From assembly GCA_944381275.1 (NCBI GenBank), contig CALWKO010000010.1, positions 1 through 43,789 on the forward strand: a DNA stretch of 43,789 nucleotides, read 5' to 3'. Below are positions 1-6,548 of this stretch, in pieces; position 1 is the stretch's first letter, and each line of letters starts with the position of its first letter. The stretch comes from an uncultured Clostridia bacterium (GTDB taxonomy: Bacteria > Bacillota > Clostridia > Christensenellales > UBA3700). The translations under genes and the position numbers were made by a program. The notes beneath the pieces were generated by a model. The model did not search any database and was not told the DNA's origin. It saw nothing but the letters and a program-made list of their open reading frames with translations.

Positions 1-372
1 TAAGTCGGTATTACCGTTACCATCCGAATCAAAGCATTGGCTGTTGTCATTCCATAGATAATTATTAGCCCAAAACGCATCTATTGTTTGTAAGGTTACG
101 TCATTGGTAAGAACAATGTCCTTATTGTTGGCTTCTATTGCAGCCTTGAGCTGTGTTCCGTTGGAAACGGAAGTATAATCAGAAGGCAATGTCCTTCCTA
201 TATTGCTGCCGTGCGTGTATGTAGCCGTATTCTGCGCCACAGCCGACGCCTGCCCTTCCTGCACCGAAGGCACCATTCCCGTGCCGTCTGCAAGAAAGAG
301 CGTTACGCCGAGCGCGCATACGAGCAAAATACATACCGCAAAAAGTATGCCCTTTTGCAAACTCTTACTCAT
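1..372 (-). CDS. Secreted or surface protein, N-terminal part only
   Basis: Partial gene; the reading frame is open from its ATG (372-370, minus strand) to the window edge, so the C-terminus lies outside. A GGAGGGAG ribosome site sits about six bases before the ATG. The protein starts with a few lysines and a hydrophobic segment at about residues 8-29, typical of a Sec signal peptide or anchor. A low-complexity linker follows, then a stretch (about residues 68-95) with the rhythm LKAAIEANNKDIVLTNDVTL, as seen where a right-handed beta-helix (pectate-lyase-like) domain begins in surface proteins. That domain is an inference from a short stretch. The end at residue about 117 has a DSDGNGN calcium-loop-like sequence. 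Function unknown; could be an adhesin or a polysaccharide-active surface protein. Confidence 0.75.
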   Translation of the reverse strand, partial: MSKSLQKGILFAVCILLVCALGVTLFLADGTGMVPSVQEGQASAVAQNTATYTHGSNIGRTLPSDYTSVSNGTQLKAAIEANNKDIVLTNDVTLQTIDAFWANNYLWNDNSQCFDSDGNGNTDL

Positions 373-515
373 AAAAATCTCCCTCCAAAATTCGGCTCCC
401 CCGCCGCTTTTTTATACGCACGCGTGCGGATTCACCATATTGATACAATCTTACTTTACACCTATTTTACGAAAAAGTCAATACTTTCCATAAGATTTTA
501 CAATTTTTTTGTTAT

Positions 516-678
516 GCCCGCACACGAGCACGGCGGGACGATTTAAGCGGGCGCCTTCCATCCGCTTTTGCGCAAGCTGCCGACTCGTAGTAGCGCTGCT
601 ACAACTTCGCGGCATCTTGCACAAAATCGAACGAAATCCACCTCGCTAAAACCGCCCCGCCGCGGTCGTGCGCGGGGC
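516..678. repeat. MITE-like palindromic repeat, copy 1
   Basis: About 163 bp with imperfect inverted ends. The left end begins GCCCGCACACGAGCACGG; the right end, read on the other strand, begins GCCCCGCGCACGACCGCGG, and both continue into CGGGgCgNTTtAGCG. The interior shares the block CCTTCCATCCGCTTTTGC and CCGACTCGTAG with the copy at 2789-3033. No open reading frame of its own is convincing. It looks like a non-autonomous, palindrome-ended intergenic element. Confidence 0.7.
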
Positions 679-724
679 AATTTTTCTGCCCTTACCTCTC
701 CGCCCCGGCTAATCATATATTATT

Positions 725-960
725 CTTTTGCACGATATGCCGACTCGTAGGCAGCGAGCCGCTGCACCCTTAACCGCCTTGAAGTGATAAGAATTGAGTT
801 GCAACTTAACATTTTCCCCGATTTTCCTAATTTTGTATTTGCCGAGAAATACAATTTGGTTTTGCGGAGAAAAACAGTATAATATATGTACTACTTGCTT
901 CAACGCCCATAAGGGGTGGAGCGCCCCGCGCTCCCGTCTTGAAGTGACTGACATCAAATT
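725..960. repeat. Diverged relative of the MITE-like repeat, without terminal inverted repeats
   Basis: Bases 725-782 are identical over 58 bp to 2837-2894 inside the second MITE-like copy. A second block (about 895-950, with CGCCCCGCG) resembles 2927-2975. The two blocks are further apart here and the inverted ends are absent, so this is an older or rearranged copy. Together with the element at 516-678 it fills most of the 373-1044 gap; I see no gene there. Confidence 0.6.
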
Positions 961-1044
961 GAGTATAAAAACAATGAAGTGCCGGGCGCCAAGTTGCGCT
1001 TTTGTAAAAATTCGGAAATATTCGTAAAAAATGTGCATTTTATA

Positions 1045-1073
1045 TTGATTTTGCACATATTATGTGCTAGAAT
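1045..1073 (+). promoter_or_regulatory. Promoter with internal operator for the RelB/DinJ-like antitoxin
   Basis: TTGATT (1045-1050), a 17-base spacer and TAGAAT (1068-1073). The 15-bp perfect palindrome GCACATATTATGTGC (1053-1067) ends exactly at the end of the spacer, so a bound repressor would block RNA polymerase. A further half-site ATGTGCA lies at 1031-1037. This is the usual layout for antitoxin autoregulation; the binding protein is inferred. Confidence 0.75.
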
Positions 1074-1101
1074 ATAGTTGAAAAACTAGGAGGTGCATGC
1101 T

Positions 1102-1374
1102 ATGGAGTATACGAATTTGAATATAAGAACGCCCAAGGACGTGAAAGCCCAAGCCGAACTTATCTTCGATGAGTTGGGAATTTCCACCACCGCGGCATTC
1201 AATATCTTTTTGCGCCAAGTGATCCGCTCCCATGGTATCCCCTTTCCCCTCACCCTCGATACGCCGAACGAAGTGACAGCAAAGGCGCTCAAGGACGCAG
1301 AGGAAGGCAATGATATTCATGGCCCCTTCACCAACACGAAAGATTTGGCAAAATCCCTGTCTTCTAATGACTAA
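1102..1374 (+). CDS. RelB/DinJ family antitoxin, no adjacent toxin
   Basis: A 90-residue protein. The start is ATG at 1102, with AGGAGG at 1088-1093; an upstream in-frame GTG (1093) overlaps the ribosome site and is less likely. Residues 1-50 match the ribbon-helix-helix part of DinJ/RelB antitoxins (NLNIRTPKDVKAQAELIFDE, then LGISTTAAFNIFLRQVI). The rest is the toxin-wrapping tail, with the family-typical PFPL segment. Such proteins bind their own promoter and neutralise a YafQ/RelE-type ribonuclease. No RelE-type frame is found before the next gene at 1596, so the gene is an orphan here. It may act in trans or be what remains of a toxin-antitoxin pair. Confidence 0.85.
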   Translation: MEYTNLNIRTPKDVKAQAELIFDELGISTTAAFNIFLRQVIRSHGIPFPLTLDTPNEVTAKALKDAEEGNDIHGPFTNTKDLAKSLSSND

Positions 1375-1420
1375 ACGGCAGTAATTCCAACGTAACATTT
1401 TCCCTGATTTTCCCAATTTT

Positions 1421-1540
1421 GTGATTTTCCCGATTTTTGTCGACTGACTACGGACAGTTTTGCGATTTTTCGATTTTTGTCGACTGGCGACCGACAATTT
1501 TGTGATTTTTTGGTTTTTGTCGACTGACGGCTGACAAAAA
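1421..1540. repeat. Three tandem 40-bp repeats, each an imperfect palindrome
   Basis: Units start at 1421, 1461 and 1501, with an exact 40-bp period, and share TTTTTGTCGACTG. The third forms a clean palindrome at 1512-1542 (arms GGTTTTTGTC and GACAAAAACC around 11 bases) and ends one base before the -35 box of the following ATPase gene. The first two are degenerate versions. They read as operators for that promoter. Confidence 0.8.
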
Positions 1541-1542
1541 CC

Positions 1543-1571
1543 TTGACTTTTTGTGATTTTAGGGATATAAT
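1543..1571 (+). promoter_or_regulatory. Sigma-A promoter of ATPase gene 1
   Basis: TTGACT (1543-1548), 17 bases, TATAAT (1566-1571). The -35 box directly abuts the last palindrome. The expected transcript has a leader of roughly 20 bases with AAGGAG (1579-1584) before the ATG at 1596. Confidence 0.8.
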
Positions 1572-1595
1572 CAAGGAAAAGGAGCGCAAAGGGCT

Positions 1596-2819
1596 ATGAT
1601 AAAGAGGACAAATTATTTGAGCAGAATTATTCCGCTCATCGACAAAAATCTGATAAAGGTCATCACCGGGGTGCGCCGCAGCGGTAAGACCGTGCTTTTG
1701 CAACAAATTCAAGAGTATTTATTGGAAAACGGAAAGGCGAAGAGTGACATTGCGTATATCAATTTTGAATCTAAATTGAATGCGGACTTGAAAAACGGCG
1801 AAGCGCTTTATAAATATCTTTTGAACGCAGGCAAAAATGCGAGCGGCAAAATTTATATCTTCCTAGACGAAATTCAAGCGGTTGACAAGTGGGAAGAAGT
1901 GGTTTCTTCACTTTTGGTGGATTTGGATTGCGACATATATATTACCGGTTCCAATTCCAAATTGCTCTCCGGCGAGCTGGCGACTTTGATCGCCGGCAGG
2001 TATATTCAAATACATGTTTACCCCTTTACTTTGAAAGAAGCCAAAGAAATAAGTTTGCAGAACGGAAAATATTCATCCGACGAGCAGCTTTTTTTAGATT
2101 ATCTGCGCTTCGGCGGCTTGCCCCAACGCTTTTATTTGGAAGATGAGAGCGTGGAAGCATATCTTTCCGATACCTATGACGCAATCGTGATAAAAGACAT
2201 TTTAAGGCGCAATAACCTAAACGACGAAAGTTTGCTGAATTTGCTCTTAACCTTTTTGATGGACAATATCGGCAATCCCTTCTCTGCCCGCTCGATAGCG
2301 GCGGCGCTCGCCGCAAGCGGAATAAAGACTTCCGCCGATACAGTGCTGACTTATATCGGCTACATCAAAAACGCAATGATCATGAGCTGCGTGGGGCGCT
2401 ATGACATAAAAGGAAAAAAATTGCTCGCCGGCGGTGAGAAATATTACGCCGTGGATACGGGACTGCGCAACGCGGTAAAATCGAGCGACGAGATAGATTA
2501 CAATAAACTTTATGAAAATATAGTGTATTTGGAATTGCTCGCGCGCGGCTGGGACGTGAAGGTGGGCAAAACCGATAACTACGAAATAGATTTTGTGGCT
2601 TACAAGGGCGGCGAAAGAATTTATGTGCAAGTTTGCTATCTGCTCGCCGCACCCGAAACAATAAACAGGGAGTTCGGCAACTTGAAAAAAATAGACGACA
2701 ACTACCCTAAGTATGTGATTTCAGGCGATTTGCCCGATTTTTCACGCAACGGAATAATCCACCAAAATATCATCAAGTTTTTATTACACCCGCTCCCGAC
2801 CACGGCGGGACAATTTTAG
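1596..2819 (+). CDS. AAA+ ATPase with DUF4143 C-terminal domain (paralogue 1)
   Basis: A 407-residue cytoplasmic P-loop ATPase. Walker A is GVRRSGKT (about residues 25-32), Walker B IFLDEIQ (about 88-94), and the sensor region is YITGSNSKLLSGELATL. A family-typical GGLPQRF follows. The C-terminal DUF4143 domain has the EIDFV then YVQVC pattern of the PD-(D/E)XK nuclease fold, but the lysine expected after the acidic/Q position is cysteine, so nuclease activity is doubtful. The family is widespread, often found next to toxin or defence genes, and has no settled function. Two more paralogues follow. The last ten codons lie inside a MITE-like repeat that begins at about 2789 and supplies the stop, so the native C-terminus has been replaced. 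Confidence 0.9.
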   Translation: MIKRTNYLSRIIPLIDKNLIKVITGVRRSGKTVLLQQIQEYLLENGKAKSDIAYINFESKLNADLKNGEALYKYLLNAGKNASGKIYIFLDEIQAVDKWEEVVSSLLVDLDCDIYITGSNSKLLSGELATLIAGRYIQIHVYPFTLKEAKEISLQNGKYSSDEQLFLDYLRFGGLPQRFYLEDESVEAYLSDTYDAIVIKDILRRNNLNDESLLNLLLTFLMDNIGNPFSARSIAAALAASGIKTSADTVLTYIGYIKNAMIMSCVGRYDIKGKKLLAGGEKYYAVDTGLRNAVKSSDEIDYNKLYENIVYLELLARGWDVKVGKTDNYEIDFVAYKGGERIYVQVCYLLAAPETINREFGNLKKIDDNYPKYVISGDLPDFSRNGIIHQNIIKFLLHPLPTTAGQF

Positions 2820-3033
2820 CGGGTGCCTTCCATCCGCTTTTGCACGATATGCCGACTCGTAGGCAGCGAGCCGCTGCACCCTTAACCGCCTTGATGAAAG
2901 ATATAAGTAAGAATACGGTTTTTCTTCGCAAGTGCCATAAAGGGATGAAACGCCCCGCGTTTCCGCGCCATCTCACCCGAAATCAAACGAAATTATCCCC
3001 GCTAAAACCGCCCCGCCGTCCTCGTGTGCGGGC
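2789..3033. repeat. MITE-like palindromic repeat, copy 2, overlapping the end of ATPase gene 1
   Basis: About 245 bp. The left end reads CCCGCTCCCGACCACGGCGG; the right end, on the other strand, reads GCCCGCACACGAGGACGGCG. Both continue into a GGTTTTAGCGGG-like stretch. It contains the 58-bp block also found at 725-782. The first 31 bases are read as the C-terminus of ATPase 1. Apparent frames inside it are by-products of the repeat. Confidence 0.75.
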
Positions 3034-3086
3034 AATTTTTTTGTCCGTATATCTTCGCAAGAGCCGTACGCTGATATTGCCCCTGT

Positions 3087-3190
3087 TGAACGAAAATGCC
3101 GTAAGCGGCAAAATCGTTCATTTGGGTATTGACGAAACGGCGCGCTTGTGTTATAATGAACAAAAATGCCGTAAACGGCAAAATCGTTCA
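3087..3190 (+). promoter_or_regulatory. Promoter of ATPase gene 2 flanked by twin 34-bp palindromes
   Basis: Two nearly identical palindromes, 3087-3120 and 3157-3190, start 70 bp apart. The arms are TGAACGAaaaTGCCG and, inverted, TGAACGAtttTGCCG. Between them lies TTGACG (3129-3134), 17 bases, TATAAT (3152-3157), so the second palindrome begins on the last base of the -10 box. A factor bound to both sites would bracket the promoter; repression is inferred. Confidence 0.8.
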
Positions 3191-3201
3191 ATAAGGTGCG
3201 T

Positions 3202-4476
3202 ATGGTCATTAAAAGGGAAGAATATGTTAAGCAGTTGGCGGATTACCGCTTAAACGGGCAAGTAAAGGTAATAACCGGCTTGCGCCGCAGCGGTAAATCT
3301 TTTTTGCTAAAAAAACTTTATAAGGACTACTTGCTCGCGGACGGAGTGCAAGAAAAAGACATATTGGAAGTTTCCTTGGACTTGGCGCGGGATATTAAAT
3401 ACCGCAACCCTTTGGAGCTTGCAAAATTTGCGCGCGAAAAGGCGCTTTCTTCCCATAGGGAGCTTTATCTTTTTGTGGATGAAATCCAGATGAGCGACGT
3501 TGTGGACAACCCTTACAATCCCCAAGGCGCAAAAATAACTTTTTATGACGCGCTGAATGATTTGCGCTCCTTGAATAATTTGGACATATATGTGACGGGC
3601 AGTAATTCCAAAATGCTCTCCGGCGATATACTCACCCACTTCCGCGGCAGATCGGACGAAGTGCGCATGCATCCGCTGAGCTTTGCGGAATATTATGCCG
3701 CTTGCGGCAAAGAAAAACACGAGGCTTTTGATGAGTATGCATATTTCGGCGGTATGCCCTTTTTGCTCTCACGCCCCAACGAACGCTCCAAGCGCGATTA
3801 TTTGCAAAGCCTTTTCGACGAGGTGTTTTTAAAAGATATTTTGGAGCGCAATAATATCGACTACCCGGGCGCCCTTTCACTCATCACGGACGTGCTGTGC
3901 AGCGCGATAGGTTCGCTCACCAATCCCGTAAAAATAAACAATACGTTGCTTTCTAATTACAAGCTGAAAATTTGCGTGAATACGGTGAGAAATTATTTGA
4001 ACTACCTTTTGGACGCATTCTTGTTTTCCGAAAGCAAGCGATTCGACGTTAAGGGACGGGAATATATCGACTCCCCCAGCAAATTTTATTGCGAGGACGT
4101 GGGCTTGCGCAACGCTCGCTTGGGGTTCAGGCAGCAGGAAATGCCGCATATATTGGAAAATATCATATATAACGAGCTGCGCGTGCGCGGATTTCAGCCG
4201 GACGTGGGCATTGTGTACTCCCGCCAAAACGACCGCAGAATCCCTTGCGAGATAGATTTTGTGGTAAGGGCAAACGGCAAAATCACCTATATCCAATCCG
4301 CCTTTTCCGCGCAAGATGAAAATAAGGCGCGTGCGGAATTGCGCCCCTTCTCTCTTGTGAACGACAATTTCCCAAAAATCATAGTGCGCGGAGATATAGG
4401 TAAACGCTTTTATAACGATGACGGCGTGCTGAATATATCGGTAACCGACTTCCTTTTGGATAAAAGCGTGATTTAG
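3202..4476 (+). CDS. AAA+ ATPase with DUF4143 C-terminal domain (paralogue 2)
   Basis: A 424-residue protein. ATG 3202 is preferred over the in-frame GTG at 3196; the ribosome site (ATAAGG) is weak. Walker A is GLRRSGKS (about residues 24-31), Walker B LFVDEIQ (about 91-97), and the sensor segment YVTGSNSKMLSGDIL. It differs from its paralogues by an insertion of about 15 residues after Walker B. In the C-terminal PD-(D/E)XK-like domain, CEIDFVV is followed by YIQSAF, again without the catalytic lysine. Sequence divergence from paralogues 1 and 3 is large, so the trio is not a recent duplication. It lies downstream of its own palindrome-flanked promoter. Role unknown. Confidence 0.9.
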   Translation: MVIKREEYVKQLADYRLNGQVKVITGLRRSGKSFLLKKLYKDYLLADGVQEKDILEVSLDLARDIKYRNPLELAKFAREKALSSHRELYLFVDEIQMSDVVDNPYNPQGAKITFYDALNDLRSLNNLDIYVTGSNSKMLSGDILTHFRGRSDEVRMHPLSFAEYYAACGKEKHEAFDEYAYFGGMPFLLSRPNERSKRDYLQSLFDEVFLKDILERNNIDYPGALSLITDVLCSAIGSLTNPVKINNTLLSNYKLKICVNTVRNYLNYLLDAFLFSESKRFDVKGREYIDSPSKFYCEDVGLRNARLGFRQQEMPHILENIIYNELRVRGFQPDVGIVYSRQNDRRIPCEIDFVVRANGKITYIQSAFSAQDENKARAELRPFSLVNDNFPKIIVRGDIGKRFYNDDGVLNISVTDFLLDKSVI

Positions 4477-4507
4477 CTTTTTATTTTAACTTTTTTGCCA
4501 AAAGTTG

Positions 4508-4537
4508 TTGACAAGGCGGAAGTAATTATACTATTAT
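4508..4537 (+). promoter_or_regulatory. Promoter of tRNA-Leu
   Basis: TTGACA (4508-4513) with TATTAT (4532-4537) at an 18-base spacer; an overlapping TATAAT (4535-4540) has a 21-base spacer and is less likely. It points at the tRNA starting at 4560. Confidence 0.6.
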
Positions 4538-4559
4538 AATAAAGCTGTCGTAAGCATAT

Positions 4560-4642
4560 GCGGTTATGGCGGAACAGGCAGACGCGTACGTTTGAGGGGC
4601 GTATGGGCAACCATCCGGGTTCAAGTCCCGGTAACCGCACCA
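4560..4642 (+). tRNA. tRNA-Leu (anticodon GAG)
   Basis: The 83-base gene folds as a class II tRNA. The acceptor stem is GCGGTTA with TAACCGC. The D stem is GCG/CGC. The anticodon stem is TACGT with GCGTA around the loop TTGAGGG (anticodon GAG). The long variable arm is TGG-GCAA-CCA and the T arm is CCGGG-TTCAAGT-CCCGG. CCA is encoded (4640-4642). GAG reads CUU and CUC codons. A terminator follows directly. Confidence 0.95.
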
Positions 4643-4646
4643 CCCA

Positions 4647-4673
4647 AAGAGGGGCATCCCCTCTTATTTTTTT
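4647..4673 (+). terminator. Rho-independent terminator of tRNA-Leu
   Basis: AAGAGGGG (4647-4654), loop CAT, CCCCTCTT (4658-4665), then ATTTTTTT. Confidence 0.9.
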
Positions 4674-4707
4674 GCCAATTTGTTCGAAGACATAAGCCTG
4701 GTGGGGG

Positions 4708-4738
4708 TTAGCGAGCGCAACTCGTTGCGCTCCTAACC
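4708..4738. other. Strong hairpin of unknown role
   Basis: TTAGCGAGCGCAAC pairs with GTTGCGCTCcTAA, with one irregularity. It lies between the tRNA terminator and the structured repeats, with no T-run, so it is not an obvious terminator. Confidence 0.5.
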
Positions 4739-4752
4739 TACATTTACGGTGA

Positions 4753-4794
4753 GAGGATGCCCCTCTTTGGGTGGTGCGGTTACCGGGGGACTTG
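4753..4794 (-). repeat. Inverted copy of the tRNA-Leu 3' end and its terminator
   Basis: Read on the minus strand, this segment repeats 4621-4662 (end of the T arm, acceptor strand, CCA and first part of the terminator hairpin) with two extra C residues. Integrative elements commonly use tRNA 3' ends as attachment sites, so this may be the footprint of a rearranged element. The inverted orientation is unusual. Confidence 0.7.
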
Positions 4795-4987
4795 CCTTGG
4801 ATACGAGATTTTGAAAAATCTCGTCATTCGCTGCACGCGATTGGGCATCCAAACTTTGTTTTTATTATACGGCATTAGGTGCCACCAATCGCTGTAAGGC
4901 AAGTCCCGGTTCGTCTTCGAACAAACTCATATTAAAAAAAAGGCATCGCTTTTCCGGTGTCCTGTTTTTTTATTTCCTGTATTTTTC
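4769..4987 (+). repeat. Structured tandem repeat, copy A (possible small RNA)
   Basis: About 219 bp beginning GGGTGGTGCGGTTACC, which is antisense to the tRNA 3' end. It can fold with an outer stem (CCGGGGGACTTGCC with GGCAAGTCCCGG), a hairpin CGAGATTT-TGAA-AAATCTCG, and a pairing of GCGATTG with CAATCGC. A G/C hairpin with one bulge and TGTTTTTTTA follows, as in a terminator. Copy A carries about 40 extra bases inside the second inner hairpin. Transcription is not shown; no convincing promoter is visible. Confidence 0.55.
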
Positions 4988-4990
4988 CTC

Positions 4991-5164
4991 GGGTGGTGCG
5001 GTTACCGGGGGACTTGCCTCGGATACGAGATTTTGAAAAATCTCGTCATCCGCTGCACGCGATTGCAAGCAATCGCTGTAAGCCCGGTTCGTCTTCGAAC
5101 AAACTTATATCAAAAACGGACATCGCTTTTCCGGTGTCCTGTTTTTTTATTTCCTGTATTTTTC
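4991..5164 (+). repeat. Structured tandem repeat, copy B (possible small RNA)
   Basis: Same unit as 4769-4987 without the extra bases. It has the CGAGATTT/AAATCTCG hairpin, a compact GCGATTG-CAAG-CAATCGC hairpin, an outer stem of CCGGG with CCCGG, and a near-perfect terminator (GGACATCG-CTTTTC-CGGTGTCC then TGTTTTTTT). A truncated third start (GGGTGGCGCGGTTA, from 5168) shows the unit was repeated at least three times. Differences between copies fall mainly outside stems. Confidence 0.55.
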
Positions 5165-5184
5165 ACCGGGGTGGCGCGGTTAAA

Positions 5185-5281
5185 AGTTTTTTCATTTGAG
5201 TGAAAAAAGTGGGTGATTTTAGGAAGTTTTTTCATTTGAGTGAAAAAACTTCTTGTATTTTTCGCGCGAAAGGGGTATAAT
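5185..5281 (+). promoter_or_regulatory. Promoter of ATPase gene 3 with two upstream palindromes
   Basis: Two palindromes built on TTTTTTCA-TTTGAG-TGAAAAAA lie at 5185-5210 and 5223-5252; their loops start exactly 40 bp apart. The second has perfect 12-bp arms (GAAGTTTTTTCA and TGAAAAAACTTC) and ends one base before the -35 box TTGTAT (5253-5258). A 17-base spacer and TATAAT (5276-5281) follow. The geometry matches the promoter of ATPase gene 1, although the palindrome sequence differs. Confidence 0.8.
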
Positions 5282-5298
5282 ATGGGCGAGGTGATTTT

Positions 5299-6498
5299 AT
5301 GATTGCAAGAGAAGAATATTTGAAAAAGCTGCGGCTTTTTAAGAATAAGCAGCTCATCAAGGTGGTTACGGGCATAAGAAGGTGCGGCAAGTCCACCCTG
5401 CTTAAAGTTTTTGCCGAGGAGTTGAACGGCGGGGAATTTTCTAAGAATCCTGACCCGAGGTGCAATATCATATTTATCAACTTCGAGGACTTGCAAAACG
5501 AGCATTTGCTCAATTATAGGGCGGCTTACGATTATATTTACTCCAAGCTGGCGCCGGATAAGATGAACTATATCTTCCTGGATGAAATTCAGCAGGTGGA
5601 GAACTTTCAAAAGGCGGTGGACAGCTTGTTTATCCTGGATAACACGGATATTTACATCACGGGGAGCAATTCCAAGCTGCTCTCCGGCGAGCTGGCGACT
5701 TTGCTGACCGGCAGATATGCGGAAATCAAGATGCTGCCCCTCTCCTTTAAAGAGTTTTTCTCCGCTTGCGGTAAGGACGTGCAGGCGGCTTTTGCGGAAT
5801 ATCTCGCCTACGGCGGCATGCCGTATACCGTCGCTTTGCAGGGCGGCGAAGCAAAAAACATCTACTTGCAAGGCATTTATTCCACGATAATGGCGGGGGA
5901 TATCCTCCACCGCTACCCTACCGCGGATATAAACGTATTGGAGGGAATTTTCCGCTTTTTACTGCACTCTGCGGGCAGCTTAATCTCGCCGCACAAAATA
6001 GCGGAAAGCCTTACTTCTTCCGGCAGAAAGACCACATATAACACGGTGGAAAAATATATAGGATATTTGAAAGAATGCTTTTTGATATACGAAGCGGCGC
6101 GCTATGACATCAAGGGGAAGCAGCACCTTAAAACATTGAGCAAATATTATTGCGTGGATACGGGGATAAGAAATATATTGCTTGCCAACAAGGCGAGCAA
6201 TATAGGGCACGTATTGGAAAGCGTGGTATATTTTGAATTGCTGCGCAGGTACCGCCGCGTGAGCGTGGGCAAGATGGATACGGGCGAAGTGGACTTTGTG
6301 GCGGAAGGCGACGGCGGCTTGCACTACTATCAAGTTTGCGCAACGCTCGCCGACGACAATAAACGGGCGGCGGAGCTGAACCCCTTTGCCAAAATCAACG
6401 ACAATTACCCCAAAACGCTTATCACAGCCGATTCATTCGGCTTGGGCGATGAAAACGGCGTGCAAATAGTAAATATTTTTGATTTTTTGCTCAATTGA
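5299..6498 (+). CDS. AAA+ ATPase with DUF4143 C-terminal domain (paralogue 3)
   Basis: A 399-residue protein; ATG 5299 has GAGGTG just upstream. Walker A is GIRRCGKS (about residues 24-31), Walker B IFLDEIQ (about 92-98), and the sensor segment YITGSNSKLLSGELATLLTGR is cut short by an AEIK strand. A YGGMPYT segment and the DUF4143 domain follow, with GEVDFVA then YYQVCATL. As in paralogues 1 and 2, the lysine of a working PD-(D/E)XK centre is not visible. It ends naturally in FDFLLN, which shows what paralogue 1 lost to the repeat insertion. It converges on mscS, with a shared terminator between them. Confidence 0.9.
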   Translation: MIAREEYLKKLRLFKNKQLIKVVTGIRRCGKSTLLKVFAEELNGGEFSKNPDPRCNIIFINFEDLQNEHLLNYRAAYDYIYSKLAPDKMNYIFLDEIQQVENFQKAVDSLFILDNTDIYITGSNSKLLSGELATLLTGRYAEIKMLPLSFKEFFSACGKDVQAAFAEYLAYGGMPYTVALQGGEAKNIYLQGIYSTIMAGDILHRYPTADINVLEGIFRFLLHSAGSLISPHKIAESLTSSGRKTTYNTVEKYIGYLKECFLIYEAARYDIKGKQHLKTLSKYYCVDTGIRNILLANKASNIGHVLESVVYFELLRRYRRVSVGKMDTGEVDFVAEGDGGLHYYQVCATLADDNKRAAELNPFAKINDNYPKTLITADSFGLGDENGVQIVNIFDFLLN

Positions 6499-6507
6499 GG
6501 AAAGAAA

Positions 6508-6537
6508 AAAGGCGGAAATGCTCCGCCTTTCTTCTTG
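6508..6537. terminator. Bidirectional terminator between ATPase 3 and mscS
   Basis: AAAGGCGGA (6508-6516), loop AATGC, TCCGCCTTT (6522-6530). A-rich before and T-rich after, so it can serve both converging genes. Confidence 0.85.
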
Positions 6538-6548
6538 CTTCAATTCTC

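Noticed and set aside
709..1056. Open frame on minus strand ending in VGISC and similar frames at 2773-2976 and 2840-3253
   Set aside because: These frames come from the shared repeat (the same peptide KGAAARCLRVGISC appears at two loci) and have no ribosome site or family match.
1375..1595. RelE/YafQ toxin downstream of the antitoxin
   Set aside because: The interval holds 40-bp palindromic repeats and a promoter; no frame of 80-100 codons exists on either strand with toxin-like sequence.
4769..4800. A second tRNA or tRNA pseudogene
   Set aside because: Only the acceptor strand, CCA and part of the T arm are present, in inverted orientation; no D or anticodon arm can be built.
4957..5199. 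80-residue frame across the structured repeats
   Set aside because: It runs through terminators and hairpins of a non-coding tandem repeat; the repeated peptide FISCIF merely reflects the DNA repeat.
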